Assembly: GCF_005116675.2 (NCBI RefSeq)
Contig: NZ_CP050699.1
Location: 2,255,001 to 2,319,000 of the forward strand
DNA from: Desulfosediminicola ganghwensis
GTDB taxonomy: Bacteria; Desulfobacterota; Desulfobulbia; Desulfobulbales; Desulfocapsaceae
Direction of reading: 5' to 3'
DNA: 64,000 bases
Of the stretch, positions 8,833-18,900 are shown piece after piece (position 1 is the stretch's first letter; every line of letters starts with the position of its first letter). Position numbers and translations under genes: made by a program. The notes beneath the pieces are model-generated. The model did no database searches and was not told where the DNA came from. It saw only the letters and a list, made by a program, of their open reading frames with translations.

Positions 8833-10272
8833 TCATGCCGACTCGACATGCTTCTTGACGGTTCTTCGGTCCAGCCTGGTTATGCGGGCTACTGCTTCGT
8901 AGGTTCCGTGCTGGCTGTAGAGCCGGGCGCAATATTTGGCCAGTAATTGTTGAGCACTGTAGCCCTCTTCGGCAAGACTGGCGAGATTGTGCTGCAGGGT
9001 GGCCTGGTGGGCTGATTTTTGCTGCCAGCTATAGCTCTTGTTGAGCAGCATGCGTCTGGCGCATTGTTCGAGTTCGCGGATGTTGCCCGGCCAGTGATAG
9101 TCAGCTGGTAAACTGTCCCTGATTGAACCATGCAGCTGTTCGGTAAGCTCCTCAGAGACACCGCCGATTATGCGTTTTACTACAACGGTAAGCAGTTCCT
9201 TCAACTCTTCAGGGTTCTGCATGATTCTGAGTCGAAGGGGCGGGATTTCAATGACATCAGAGCAAAGGCGATAGTAGAAATCGTCCCTGAAGTCACCGCT
9301 TTGCCGCAACTTTCTGAGATCCTTGTTGGTAGCTGCGATAATCCTGCCCTGGAACAGTTCTGTATTCCGGCTGCCGACTGGGGTAAATGTTCTGGATTGC
9401 AAAACCTGCAGGAGTTTCACCTGTACCGGCACGGTAACATCGCCGATCTCGTCTAAGAAGATCGCACCACACGGGCTGCACCTGGAGAATACTCCATGAT
9501 GGGACTCTATTGCCCCGGTAAAGGAACCTTTTTTATGGCCGAACAATTCCGATTCAATGAGCTGTTCAGGAAATTGGGAAAGATTTATCGAGGTAAAGGC
9601 TTTGGCGAAACTTTCACTGAACGTTCCTGTTTTCGCATTGAAAGGAATAAAGTTGGAGCGACCGATAGCAGTGGCTGAAACGCCTTTGCCTGTGCCGGTC
9701 TCTCCAAGGAGCATGGTCGAGAAATCTTCCATGCGATTCCAGAGATAACGATGGTATACCTTTATATCCCCGGTAAAGATGTTACTCCATAACGCGCTGC
9801 GAAGTTGCCGCACGCACTCACTGGAGCCGGTTATGGAGCGAATGAAAAAATAGGCCCGGCGCATTTGAAAGGCGAGTTCGAGAAACCTCCCGGCATCCGC
9901 ATCATTGAAGCCGAATTGACTGAGCATACCGAGAAAACCGTCGGCAAATTTGACCGGGCAGCATTCATCTCCCTGCTTGATCTGGTCCTGAATGTGGGCG
10001 TCGATGTCCTCACAGAAGAGGTGAAAAGTGTAGAAGAGCTTGCCGTAACGCAACAGTTCTTTTTGCTCTGAGTCCAGCTGGTGCTGTTGGCACTCGACTT
10101 CCTGGATTGTGTTTCCTACTTTTTCTACAAGGCTTTTCAGAATTACCGGTAATGGGGAACCGCTGGTCATGCCGGTTGCCTGCAGGTCGTGTTCAAGCCT
10201 TGCCGAACCAAAGGGGTTTGCGAAAATTGCTTCCCTGACTGATGTGAAAAAATCCAGCTCACTGCCCAGCAT
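8833..10272 (-). CDS. Sigma-54-dependent transcriptional activator (AAA+, HTH)
   Basis: A 479-residue enhancer-binding protein. The AAA+ core has Walker A GETGTGKG (near 191), a GSFTGA sigma-54 contact loop (GAFTGA in most members), Walker B AIFLDEIGD, and the R-finger region PADYHWPGNIRELEQ. A C-terminal helix-turn-helix (YEAVARITRLDRRTVKKHVES) closes the protein. The N-terminal 160 residues are helical with no response-regulator, GAF or PAS signature I recognise, so the signal is unknown. It is divergent from an exported lipase that has a -24/-12 type promoter, which makes that gene the likely target. Confidence 0.9.
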   Translation of the reverse strand: MLGSELDFFTSVREAIFANPFGSARLEHDLQATGMTSGSPLPVILKSLVEKVGNTIQEVECQQHQLDSEQKELLRYGKLFYTFHLFCEDIDAHIQDQIKQGDECCPVKFADGFLGMLSQFGFNDADAGRFLELAFQMRRAYFFIRSITGSSECVRQLRSALWSNIFTGDIKVYHRYLWNRMEDFSTMLLGETGTGKGVSATAIGRSNFIPFNAKTGTFSESFAKAFTSINLSQFPEQLIESELFGHKKGSFTGAIESHHGVFSRCSPCGAIFLDEIGDVTVPVQVKLLQVLQSRTFTPVGSRNTELFQGRIIAATNKDLRKLRQSGDFRDDFYYRLCSDVIEIPPLRLRIMQNPEELKELLTVVVKRIIGGVSEELTEQLHGSIRDSLPADYHWPGNIRELEQCARRMLLNKSYSWQQKSAHQATLQHNLASLAEEGYSAQQLLAKYCARLYSQHGTYEAVARITRLDRRTVKKHVESA

Positions 10273-10408
10273 AACGTTGTCTCCTGTTCATTAATTGTGC
10301 GTCAACTATACAAAAAATGAACATTGCTTGCCAGGTGAAAAACGCTGTATATCAAGTGCGCCAAATGAATCCTGCGAAAAGACAGGGGTAAGTGATAAAT
10401 ATATGATA

Positions 10409-10426
10409 TTGGTACGGTTCCTGCTT
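10409..10426 (+). promoter_or_regulatory. Sigma-54 (-24/-12) promoter upstream of the lipase
   Basis: TTGGTACGGTTCCTGCTT has GG at 10411-10412 and GC at 10423-10424 with exactly 10 nt between, the invariant spacing of RpoN promoters (consensus TGGCAC-N5-TTGC). The match is good but not perfect (TGGTAC, CTGC). It lies about 50 nt before the lipase ATG and beside the sigma-54 activator gene. Confidence 0.6.
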
Positions 10427-10473
10427 CCTGGGTTAGCAAATGAGGTTTTTTTGAGAATTCAGGGAGAAAAAAT

Positions 10474-11241
10474 ATGACATTTCAAGACGGGGTAAGGACA
10501 GAGCAAATGATCTGTTTCAGGATGACACTGCTGGCTACGGCACTGCTGTTCAGCTTTGCCGGAACAGGTTCAGCCGGGGTCACAGAGCAGAACGAGGTAG
10601 TGATTCTTCTGCATGGTCTTGGCAGAACTGATAGATCAATGGCAAAGATGGCCGATAAACTCCAAAAGGCTGGCTATGCGGTGGAAAACATAGGGTACCC
10701 ATCCACTCGATTGTCTATTGGCCAGATCAGCGACCAATACCTGGTGCCGACTGTGCAACGGGCCTCAAAAAAATATGAAAAAATCCACATCGTCAGCCAC
10801 TCCATGGGTGGCATTGTCATCCGTCAGTATCTCGCTGATAACGGTTCGGACAAGATCCGCAGGGTGGTAATGCTCGCTCCCCCCAATCATGGCAGTGAGG
10901 TTATCGATAACCTAAGAAAAATTGGCCTGATGAAGTCCGTGCTTGGGCCGGGTGCCGATCAACTCTCAACTGCTGCTGATTCACTGCCGAATACCTTGCC
11001 GCCTCTCAATTGTGAAGACTGCCAGGTGGGCATTATTGCCGGAACGCGTTCGTATAACCCCCTTTTTTCGTACTGGGTTAAGGGCAAAGATGACGGTAAA
11101 GTCTCGGTACAGTCTACCACCCTTGAAGGTATGTCGGACCATCTGGTGGTGAAGGCAAATCATTCATTTATCATGCGAAACAAAAATGTTATCGAGCAGA
11201 CTATCTATTTTCTGAGCGCTGGTCGGTTCAAGGCAGATTGA
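10474..11241 (+). CDS. Exported lipase/esterase, alpha/beta hydrolase
   Basis: A 255-residue hydrolase with an N-terminal signal sequence (hydrophobic MTLLATALLFSFAGTGSAG). HGLGR forms the oxyanion segment, SHSMGG near 109-114 is the nucleophile elbow, the aspartate in KGKDDGKVS and the histidine in KANHSFIM complete a plausible triad. It resembles LipA-type triacylglycerol lipases and would act on lipids or esters in the periplasm or outside. The ATG at 10474 has a good site (AGGGAGA). A later ATG at 10507 would give a shorter n-region. It is followed by the phospholipid acyltransferase fusion gene, so both may belong to one lipid-turnover unit under sigma-54 control. Confidence 0.82.
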   Translation: MTFQDGVRTEQMICFRMTLLATALLFSFAGTGSAGVTEQNEVVILLHGLGRTDRSMAKMADKLQKAGYAVENIGYPSTRLSIGQISDQYLVPTVQRASKKYEKIHIVSHSMGGIVIRQYLADNGSDKIRRVVMLAPPNHGSEVIDNLRKIGLMKSVLGPGADQLSTAADSLPNTLPPLNCEDCQVGIIAGTRSYNPLFSYWVKGKDDGKVSVQSTTLEGMSDHLVVKANHSFIMRNKNVIEQTIYFLSAGRFKAD

Positions 11242-11393
11242 GCTGGAATTATCATCAGATCCAGATCGTGTCAGCCAAGGTGAACACGTTGGATATTTGA
11301 TGCAAACCGGCATTTGACTGAAAAAGCTTGAGACACAGAGTTTTGTGAAATTGATTCGATGTTCATGGGAACTGCAGGTTAAAGGAGAACATA

Positions 11394-14300
11394 ATGAGAC
11401 CAGCTAACAGACAGAAATCACTGCCGGCAATGGCTGCTACGTATTGTCTGGGAGTTTTTAACGATAATTACTTCAAACAGGCTGCAATGCTCCTGGCCGT
11501 GGCGGCGGGTGCCAACCAGTTGCAGGGGTGGGCCGCCATTCTCTTTGCTTTGCCCTTCATCCTCTTTTCAGCACACGGGGGCTGGTGCGCTGACAGATTT
11601 GCGAAAAAGCGTGTGGTCGTCATGGCCAAGGGGCTTGAAGTGTTGGCGATGATGGTCGGTGCTGTAGGACTGATTACCGGCAGTTGGGCCTGCATTCTTA
11701 TGATGGTTTTTGTGATGGGGCTTCAATCCACCTTTTTCAGCCCATCTCTGAACGGCTCTATCCCGGAGTTGTATCCTGCGGAGTCGGTTCCGCGCATCAA
11801 CGCAATTATTAAGTTGGCAACCACCGTGGCCATTCTGGCGGGCATCGCTATCGCCGGCATCTCCCTTGATCAGAACTGGATGGATACCGATGCAGCCCCC
11901 TTCGGTGTACTCCTGGTGGCGGTGACGTCGGTTCTGGTGGCAGTGACGGGTCTTGTGGCCAGCTTCGGAATTCACAAGTATAAAGGGGCGACAGAGAATT
12001 CAGAGGTGCCGTTTCCCTGGTTCGGGCCATACCGCTCGGTCAAAGATCTCATCGATATTTGTCGTGATCGACAGCTGCTGGTGGCTGTAGCTGGTGATGC
12101 CTGGTTCTATTTCATCGCCTCCATCGCGGTCCTGGTTATTAATGCAGTTGGAATCCAGCAATTCGGTTTTTCCCAAACCATGACCAGTCTGCTTTCCGTA
12201 TCCCTGATGCTCGGTGTCTGTGCAGGTTCCTTTCTGGCAGCCCGTCTGACCCGTGTTGATAATTGGTCAGCCTATCTGGTTCCGGCAGTTTTGGGCATTG
12301 CAATCGGTTTGATTATGGCCGGCATGACTACCAGTGTGCCGGAGAGTGCCCGTTTCTGGTGGCTGATGTTTGCACTCGGATTCGCAGGTATTGCCGGTGG
12401 ATTGTTCCTTATCCCGATTACCAGTTTCCTGCAAATTCGACCGGCAGATTCAGACAAGGGCAGGGTACTCGCCGCTGCCGGTTTCACCGCTTTTGTGGCC
12501 ATTCTGCTCTCTGGCATGCTCTATAATATTTTTGAGTCACTTCTTGCTCCCACCGCTTTCATGCTGGCACTTGGTGTGCTGAGTGTGCTGATGGTTTTTG
12601 TCTTCCAGCGGCTGGTGGCAAGCACCGGCAGCACTCCTCGCAGCTTTGTCGGAACCGTACTTCGCACTATGCTGTGTCTGCGCTACAAGATCACTGTGCA
12701 GGGACGTGAGGAACTTGTAAAAGCTGCAGAGCATGGTGGAGACCGCCCTCAACCTGGTACGATATTTTTGCCGAATCATCCGGCACTGATCGATCCGGTA
12801 ATTGTGATGTCCATCCTGCATGACAGGTTTGCACCGCGACCTCTGTCCGATGAAGCGCAGCTTAGAAAACCACTGACAAAACATGCCATGCGTTTTATCG
12901 ACCCGATCGCTCTTCCCGATATAAAAACCAATGGGCGAGGCAGCAGGGAAGCAGTTCACCAGGCAATAAATGAGGTGGTCGCCTCCCTTAAACGTGGCGA
13001 GAATGTACTTTTTTATCCGGCAGGTCGTTTAAACCGAGGACCGCTGGAAGATCTGGGCGCAAATTCGGGTCTTGAGTTTATCCTGCGTAATGTGCCGGGT
13101 GTACAAGTGGTTCTGGTACGAACAACAGGTCTCTGGGGGAGCAGTTTCAGCCGGGCTTCAGGCAAATCACCAGCACTTGTTAAGCATTTGAAGCGTTATC
13201 TGACAGCGCTCCTGGCCAATGGACTCTTTTTCGGGCCGAAACGAGAGGTTCGTGTCGAGTTCAGACGGGATGACCTGGTGCAGGAGCTCGGTGAGAGAAA
13301 CAGCATCAACAGGTATCTGGAGGAATTCTACAACGAAACTCCCCAGGCTAATATCAGTGTACCCTATTTCTGGTGGCAGGGAACAAAGCAGGTAGAGCTG
13401 CCCGAAGAAATAAAAAATACTGCTGAACAGGATCTTGCCGCAGTGCCAGTCTCACTGCAGCAACAGGTCAAGGCAAAAGTTGCCGAGCTTGCCGGTGTCG
13501 AAATAGACGCGCTCGGCCCCAATCTGCGGCTGGCCAACGACCTGGGCCTTGACAGCCTCACCATTATGGAGATCGCCACCTGGCTGGAGAGCGAGTTTGG
13601 TACCAGGATTGATGATCTGGCAGTGTTGGACAGTGTTGAAGACTGTATTATGGCTGCGGCCGGTCAGCTATATCACTCTGAAGCGGTACAGCATGAACCG
13701 CCGCCGAAGAAGTGGTTTAAAGAGGATGCAGAGATTCTCAAGGTGAGCGGTGCGCAGACTCTCACAGGGGCATTTCTGGATAAGGCGCTGGCAAATCCGG
13801 GAAAAGTAATTCTGGCTGATCGTATTGCCGGAGTAAAAACCTACCGGGATATCCTTACAGCTGTCTTTATCCTGCAGCCTGTTTTAAAAGAGCTCAAAGG
13901 GCAACGGGTCGGCGTAATGTTGCCCGCCTCGGTCTCAAGCTCAATCGTTTACCTGGCCTTGCTATTTGCCGGTAAGACGCCGGTTATGTTCAACTGGACC
14001 TCTGGCCGGGTAAATATGCAACATGGGATAGAGGAGACTGGTGTCAACTATATCCTGTCAGCCACTCCGCTCTGTTCCCGCCTGGAAGAGCAGGGGCTTG
14101 ATCTCGCCACGTTACCGGTAAAGTGGTTGCAGCTTGATCAGGTGCTGCCAAATCTTGGTAAAAAGGCAAAACTGCTTGGGGTTGCCAAATCGTACCTGTT
14201 GCCGCTATTTGCCGGAAAATTGCGAAGAGCAGAGGTGGGAGAGAACGCCGCCATCCTTTTCACAAGTGGTTCAGAGTCGAGGCCCAAATCCGTACCTTTG

Positions 14301-15308
14301 AGCCACGAGAATATTCTCACCAACCTGCGAGACCTGTCCGGTGTGCTTGAGCTTACCGGCGAACACAAATTACTGGGCATGCTGCCTCCATTTCACTCGC
14401 TCGGCCTGGTGGGTAATATTGTGCTGCCGCTGACCATGGGAATCCGCACAGTCTATCATGCCAACCCGACTGAACCGGTGATTATGGCGGATATCATCGA
14501 CCAGTATAAAGTTTCCCTGGCCCTTTCAACTCCGACCTTCTTAAACGGAATTCTCCAGGCGGGTGAACCAGCCCAGCTGGAAAGTCTGCGACTGGCGTTT
14601 ACCGGTGCGGAGAAATGCCCTGAACATGTGCGACGGAATTTATATGAAATGGTGCCTGAGGCGGAACTCTGCGAGGGGTATGGTATTACCGAATGCTCTC
14701 CTCTGGTGAGTTTGAACCTGCCGGGAGAGTCGCAGGCAGGGACTATAGGCCGGGTGCTACCTTCGGTGGAATTTGCCGTTGTCGACGAGGCTCAGACCAG
14801 AGAAGTGGAACCTGGAGAACGTGGGCAGTTATTGGTCAAAGGGCCATCCATCTTCAATGGCTATTTGAATAATGATAACCTGAAGGGGTTTTGTGAGTTT
14901 GATAATTCAATCTGGTATCAGACCGGTGATTTTGTGTCGGTGAATGAAGATGGTCACCTGGTCTTCAAGGGGCGCAAAAAACGCTTTGTGAAGCTGGCCG
15001 GTGAGATGATATCCCTGCCTGCAATTGAAACGACACTCTTTGAGATGATTACGGCAATAGATGAGCTTGATGGTCTACTTGAGAATTCAGGCCCGAGACT
15101 TGCTGTAGAAGCAACTACAGGTGATGGCCATCCTGAGATAGTACTGTTTACCACGGTTGGTTTAAAACGCCAGAAGGTGAATGCGTATCTCAAGCAGCAA
15201 GGGTTTTCTGCACTGCATAATATCCGGCGCCTGATTGAAATTGATGAAATCCCGGTACTGGGAACAGGAAAAACCGATTACACCAGATTACGTAGTTCAC
15301 TCGCTTGA
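11394..15308 (+). CDS. Fusion of LplT-like MFS, PlsC acyltransferase, ACP and acyl-ACP synthetase (Aas-like)
   Basis: A 1304-residue inner-membrane protein with four modules in order. Residues about 1-405 are an MFS transporter like LplT, the lysophospholipid flippase. Residues about 425-620 are a PlsC-type acyltransferase with NHPALID near 459. Residues about 685-755 are a carrier protein with the phosphopantetheine site LGLDSL (serine near 720). Residues about 770-1304 are an AMP-forming ligase with FTSGSESRPKSVPLS near 954, GYGITECSP near 1096 and YQTGDF near 1178. In E. coli LplT and Aas are separate and Aas borrows soluble ACP. Here flipping, acyl activation, carrier loading and reacylation of lysophospholipid seem joined in one chain. 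The start has GGAGAAC before the ATG. A perfect inverted repeat follows the stop. Confidence 0.88.
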   Translation: MRPANRQKSLPAMAATYCLGVFNDNYFKQAAMLLAVAAGANQLQGWAAILFALPFILFSAHGGWCADRFAKKRVVVMAKGLEVLAMMVGAVGLITGSWACILMMVFVMGLQSTFFSPSLNGSIPELYPAESVPRINAIIKLATTVAILAGIAIAGISLDQNWMDTDAAPFGVLLVAVTSVLVAVTGLVASFGIHKYKGATENSEVPFPWFGPYRSVKDLIDICRDRQLLVAVAGDAWFYFIASIAVLVINAVGIQQFGFSQTMTSLLSVSLMLGVCAGSFLAARLTRVDNWSAYLVPAVLGIAIGLIMAGMTTSVPESARFWWLMFALGFAGIAGGLFLIPITSFLQIRPADSDKGRVLAAAGFTAFVAILLSGMLYNIFESLLAPTAFMLALGVLSVLMVFVFQRLVASTGSTPRSFVGTVLRTMLCLRYKITVQGREELVKAAEHGGDRPQPGTIFLPNHPALIDPVIVMSILHDRFAPRPLSDEAQLRKPLTKHAMRFIDPIALPDIKTNGRGSREAVHQAINEVVASLKRGENVLFYPAGRLNRGPLEDLGANSGLEFILRNVPGVQVVLVRTTGLWGSSFSRASGKSPALVKHLKRYLTALLANGLFFGPKREVRVEFRRDDLVQELGERNSINRYLEEFYNETPQANISVPYFWWQGTKQVELPEEIKNTAEQDLAAVPVSLQQQVKAKVAELAGVEIDALGPNLRLANDLGLDSLTIMEIATWLESEFGTRIDDLAVLDSVEDCIMAAAGQLYHSEAVQHEPPPKKWFKEDAEILKVSGAQTLTGAFLDKALANPGKVILADRIAGVKTYRDILTAVFILQPVLKELKGQRVGVMLPASVSSSIVYLALLFAGKTPVMFNWTSGRVNMQHGIEETGVNYILSATPLCSRLEEQGLDLATLPVKWLQLDQVLPNLGKKAKLLGVAKSYLLPLFAGKLRRAEVGENAAILFTSGSESRPKSVPLSHENILTNLRDLSGVLELTGEHKLLGMLPPFHSLGLVGNIVLPLTMGIRTVYHANPTEPVIMADIIDQYKVSLALSTPTFLNGILQAGEPAQLESLRLAFTGAEKCPEHVRRNLYEMVPEAELCEGYGITECSPLVSLNLPGESQAGTIGRVLPSVEFAVVDEAQTREVEPGERGQLLVKGPSIFNGYLNNDNLKGFCEFDNSIWYQTGDFVSVNEDGHLVFKGRKKRFVKLAGEMISLPAIETTLFEMITAIDELDGLLENSGPRLAVEATTGDGHPEIVLFTTVGLKRQKVNAYLKQQGFSALHNIRRLIEIDEIPVLGTGKTDYTRLRSSLA

Positions 15309-15315
15309 TTGGTCG

Positions 15316-15357
15316 CATATTCAACTCCTGAGCTTTGAAGTCCAGGAGTTGAATATG
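15316..15357. repeat. 15-bp perfect inverted repeat after the fusion gene
   Basis: CATATTCAACTCCTG at 15316-15330 and its exact complement at 15343-15357, with a 12-nt loop, 8 nt after the stop codon. There is no T-run, so it is a strong mRNA 3' hairpin rather than a classical terminator. Confidence 0.75.
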
Positions 15358-15904
15358 TCAGGCAACATTCAAAATCTCTTTCCTGCTGGATTCTCCTCTT
15401 CGTCTGCCGACCTGGCAGGCTGACAAATACCCCTGTTTGCACATTCCGTATAAAACCCACCGGCCAGTCTGGAGGTAGCGAGAATACCATTAACATTGCA
15501 AGCGTCTGGTTGCTTTTCTGCCATAATCAAATTTGCTTGTCTGGTGGGTAGAATTGAATTGATATATGCTTCAAGTAATCAAGATGTCAGGAAAATTATG
15601 ACCCACAAGTGTCACATTTCTGGACCATATGCCTTATATTGTGTATTTATATTGATATAACGCAAATTTATAGATACTATCAGTCGTTAGCGGGTTTGTG
15701 TTGTGGACGGGCCGGTTCCCACCTGTACAAGGTGGTGCCGCTATCATTTATCAATTGCTGTAATACCAGACAGCTATATTAACAGAGAGGAGGTCTTCAG
15801 CGTCTATCAGCGAAAATCGATGGTTTTCTCCGATAGATACCAACACTTAAAGCAATATTGCAGAGGTATACGAACACTTAACCATCAGCACTTAAGGAGT
15901 CATC
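15358..15904. other. Leader region upstream of hdrA
   Basis: About 550 bp without a recognisable gene. A small hairpin CCACCT-N5-AGGTGG lies at 15719-15735. The region is AT-rich around 15600-15680, a likely promoter zone for the hdr-met operon. The ribosome site AAGGAG stands at about 15893. Confidence 0.5.
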
Positions 15905-18900
15905 ATGGTATTTGAGACGCGCGAGAAGAGTGGATCGGTTATGGTTGTAGGAGCAGGAATTTCAGGGATGCAGGCATCGCTCGATTTGGCTGAGTCCGGC
16001 TATTACGTTTACCTTGTAGAAAAATCTGCCGCCATCGGCGGAGTAATGTCACAGCTCGACAAAACCTTTCCGACCAACGATTGTGCAATGTGAGTAATTT
16101 CACCAAAACTGGTCGAGGTCGGCCGGCATCTGAATATTGAACTGTTGACGAATACAGAGATTCTGGAGCTTGAAGGCGAGCCCGGAAACTTCACCGCGAA
16201 AATTCACCAATCACCAAGATTTGTAGACCTGACAAAATGCACCAGCTGCGGCGAATGCGCCAAAGTCTGTCCGGTCTCCCGCCCCAACGAGTACAACGAG
16301 AAGCTCGACTTTCGTAAAGCAATTTATAAGCAATATCCCCAAGCCATTCCAGGCGGTTACGGCATCAATAAGGAAGGAACAGCCCCCTGTAAGGCTACCT
16401 GCCCTGCCCATGTCTCCATTCAGGGGTTCGTAGCACTCATCAACGAAGGAAAGTACGACGAAGCGCTCAAACTTTTCAAGCAGGATCATCCTTTCCCCGG
16501 CATCTGTGGCCGTGTATGTCACCACCCTTGTGAGAGTGAGTGTACCCGCACCCAGGTGGACCAGGCGCTGAACGTTCGGGAATTACACCGGTTCCTGGGC
16601 GATTATGAAAGAGAGAAGGGCGAGTTTTATATGCCTGAGATCGAGGCGGAGAAACGCGATGAGAAGATCGCGGTCATTGGTTCCGGCCCAGCCGGCGTGA
16701 CCGCGGCGTATGAGTTATTGCAGCAGGGGTATCAGGTAACCATCTTTGAAAAGCAGGAGGAACCTGGCGGCATGATGCGTTACGGCATCCCGGAATACCG
16801 GTTGCCGCGCGATATCCTGGCTGGCGAAATCGAGGTCGTTCAGAATATGGGCGCCGAGATCAGGTGCGGGGTCAATTTCGGCACCCATGTGACCTTGGAG
16901 AGCCTCAAAATGGATGGCTACTCTGCCGTGTTTCTGGCAATTGGTCTGCATGCCGGGCGAAATCTGGGCATCGAAAACGAAGAAATGACAGGCGTTTTGC
17001 AAGGTGTCGATTTCTTGCGCGATGCGGCCAGCGGCAAAAAAGTCGAGGTCGGCAAAGAGGTCGTTGTGGTGGGCGGCGGTAACGTGGCCGTGGATGTGGC
17101 CCAGACCGCCAAGCGTCTTGGCGCCGAGAACGTGACCCTTATCTGCCTTGAGCGCAGGGAAGAGATGCCTGCCTGGGAGTATGAGATAATCGAGGCGCTG
17201 GAAGATGACATCAAGATCGTCAACAGCTTCGGTCCCCGCAATTTCCATATAGATAAAACCACTCAAAAGGTCTCCGGCATCGAGTTCAAGAGCTGTAAAT
17301 CTGTCTTTGATGAGAGCGGCCGTTTCAACCCGGAATATGACGAGAGTGTCTGTGAGATATTCAACTGTGATACGGTAATCGTGGCCATCGGCCAGGCCAC
17401 CGACCTGAACGGCATCAAGGAGCAGGGGATCGCAATTTCGCGACCAGGCGGCCTGGAAGCCGACCCGGTCACCCTGCAGACCCCGATCGACTGGGTCTTT
17501 GCCGGTGGCGATGCTTTCTACGGCCCGAAATCGGTGGTGGACGCGGTGGCATGCGGTAAGGAAGCGGCCATCTCCATCCATCGCTATATCAACGATATGG
17601 ACCTGCGCGAAGACCGCGACAAGGTGTGGGAATATGTACGACCCGCTATCGAAGGGGAAGGAATCATCGAGCGGATCAAGGCCAGGCATCTCGACCCGGA
17701 AGTCAGGGCTGGGAATTTTCTGGAAGTTGCCAGCGGCTACAACGAAGAGCAGGCACGTCTGGAATCAGCCAGGTGCATGAGTTGCGGTATCTGTTCTGAG
17801 TGTTACCAGTGTCTCGATGCGTGTCTGGCCGGGGCCATCGACCATGAGATGCTGCCGGTTGACAAGGATCTTACCGTCGGTTCAGTAGTGCTTGCTACCG
17901 GTGCCAAACCCTACGATCCAAGCCCCCTCTCTGAGCTGTACCTGTATAAACAGAATCCCAACGTACTTACCAGTCTGGAATTTGAACGGCTGCTCTCTTC
18001 AGGTGGACCGACCATGGGACATCTGGTACGGCCATCTGATCATAAGGAACCGAAGAAAGTCGCCTGGCTGCAGTGTATCGGCTCGCGGGATAATAACAAG
18101 TGCGGCAACAGCTACTGCTCTTCCGTCTGCTGCATGTATGCCATGAAAGATGCGATGATCGCCAAGGAGCACGCCAGCGAAGACCTTGACGCTGCCATCT
18201 TCTATATGGATATTCGCTCGTACGGCAAAGATTACGAGATGTACTACGACCGGGCCCGTGACCGGGAGGGTATCCGTTTCGTCAAGGCCAGGGTTCATTC
18301 GGTGGTCGAGAACAAGGAGAACAAAAACCTTATCCTCCGTTTTGCCGACGAGAATGGCCTGATTCTGGAAGAAGAGTTCGATATGCTGGTACTCTCGGTG
18401 GGGCTTGAGGTCTCTAAGGAAACACTGGAACTGGCGGATAAGCTCGGTATTGAGGTCAATAAAAATAATTTCCTCAAGAGCGATCCATTTAATCCGCTGG
18501 AAGCTACCAGAAAAGGTATCTTTGCCTGCGGCACCTTCCAGGGACCAAAGGATATTCCGTCTTCGGTTACCGAAGCAAGTGCGGCCGCTGGTCTTGCCGG
18601 TTGTCTGATCGCCGAGGCCCGCGGAACTGATACCAAGGTGCTGGAGGTCCCGGAAGAGATCGATATCAGTGGCCAGGAACCACGGGTCGGCGTATTTGTC
18701 TGCAACTGCGGCTCGAATATTGCGGGCGTAGTCGATGTGCCGGCAGTTCAGGATTATTCAGCGACACTGCCCGGCGTGGTCTTCACAGACAACAACCTCT
18801 TCACCTGCAGTCAGGATACCCAGGCCAAGATCAAGGATAAGATCCTGGAAGAAGGGTTGAACCGGGTGGTTGTGGCCTCATGTAGCCCCAAGACCCATGC

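Noticed and set aside
15719-15735. Hairpin in the hdrA leader as a possible tRNA-Sec or riboswitch
   Set aside because: Only a short stem with no cloverleaf or known aptamer blocks.
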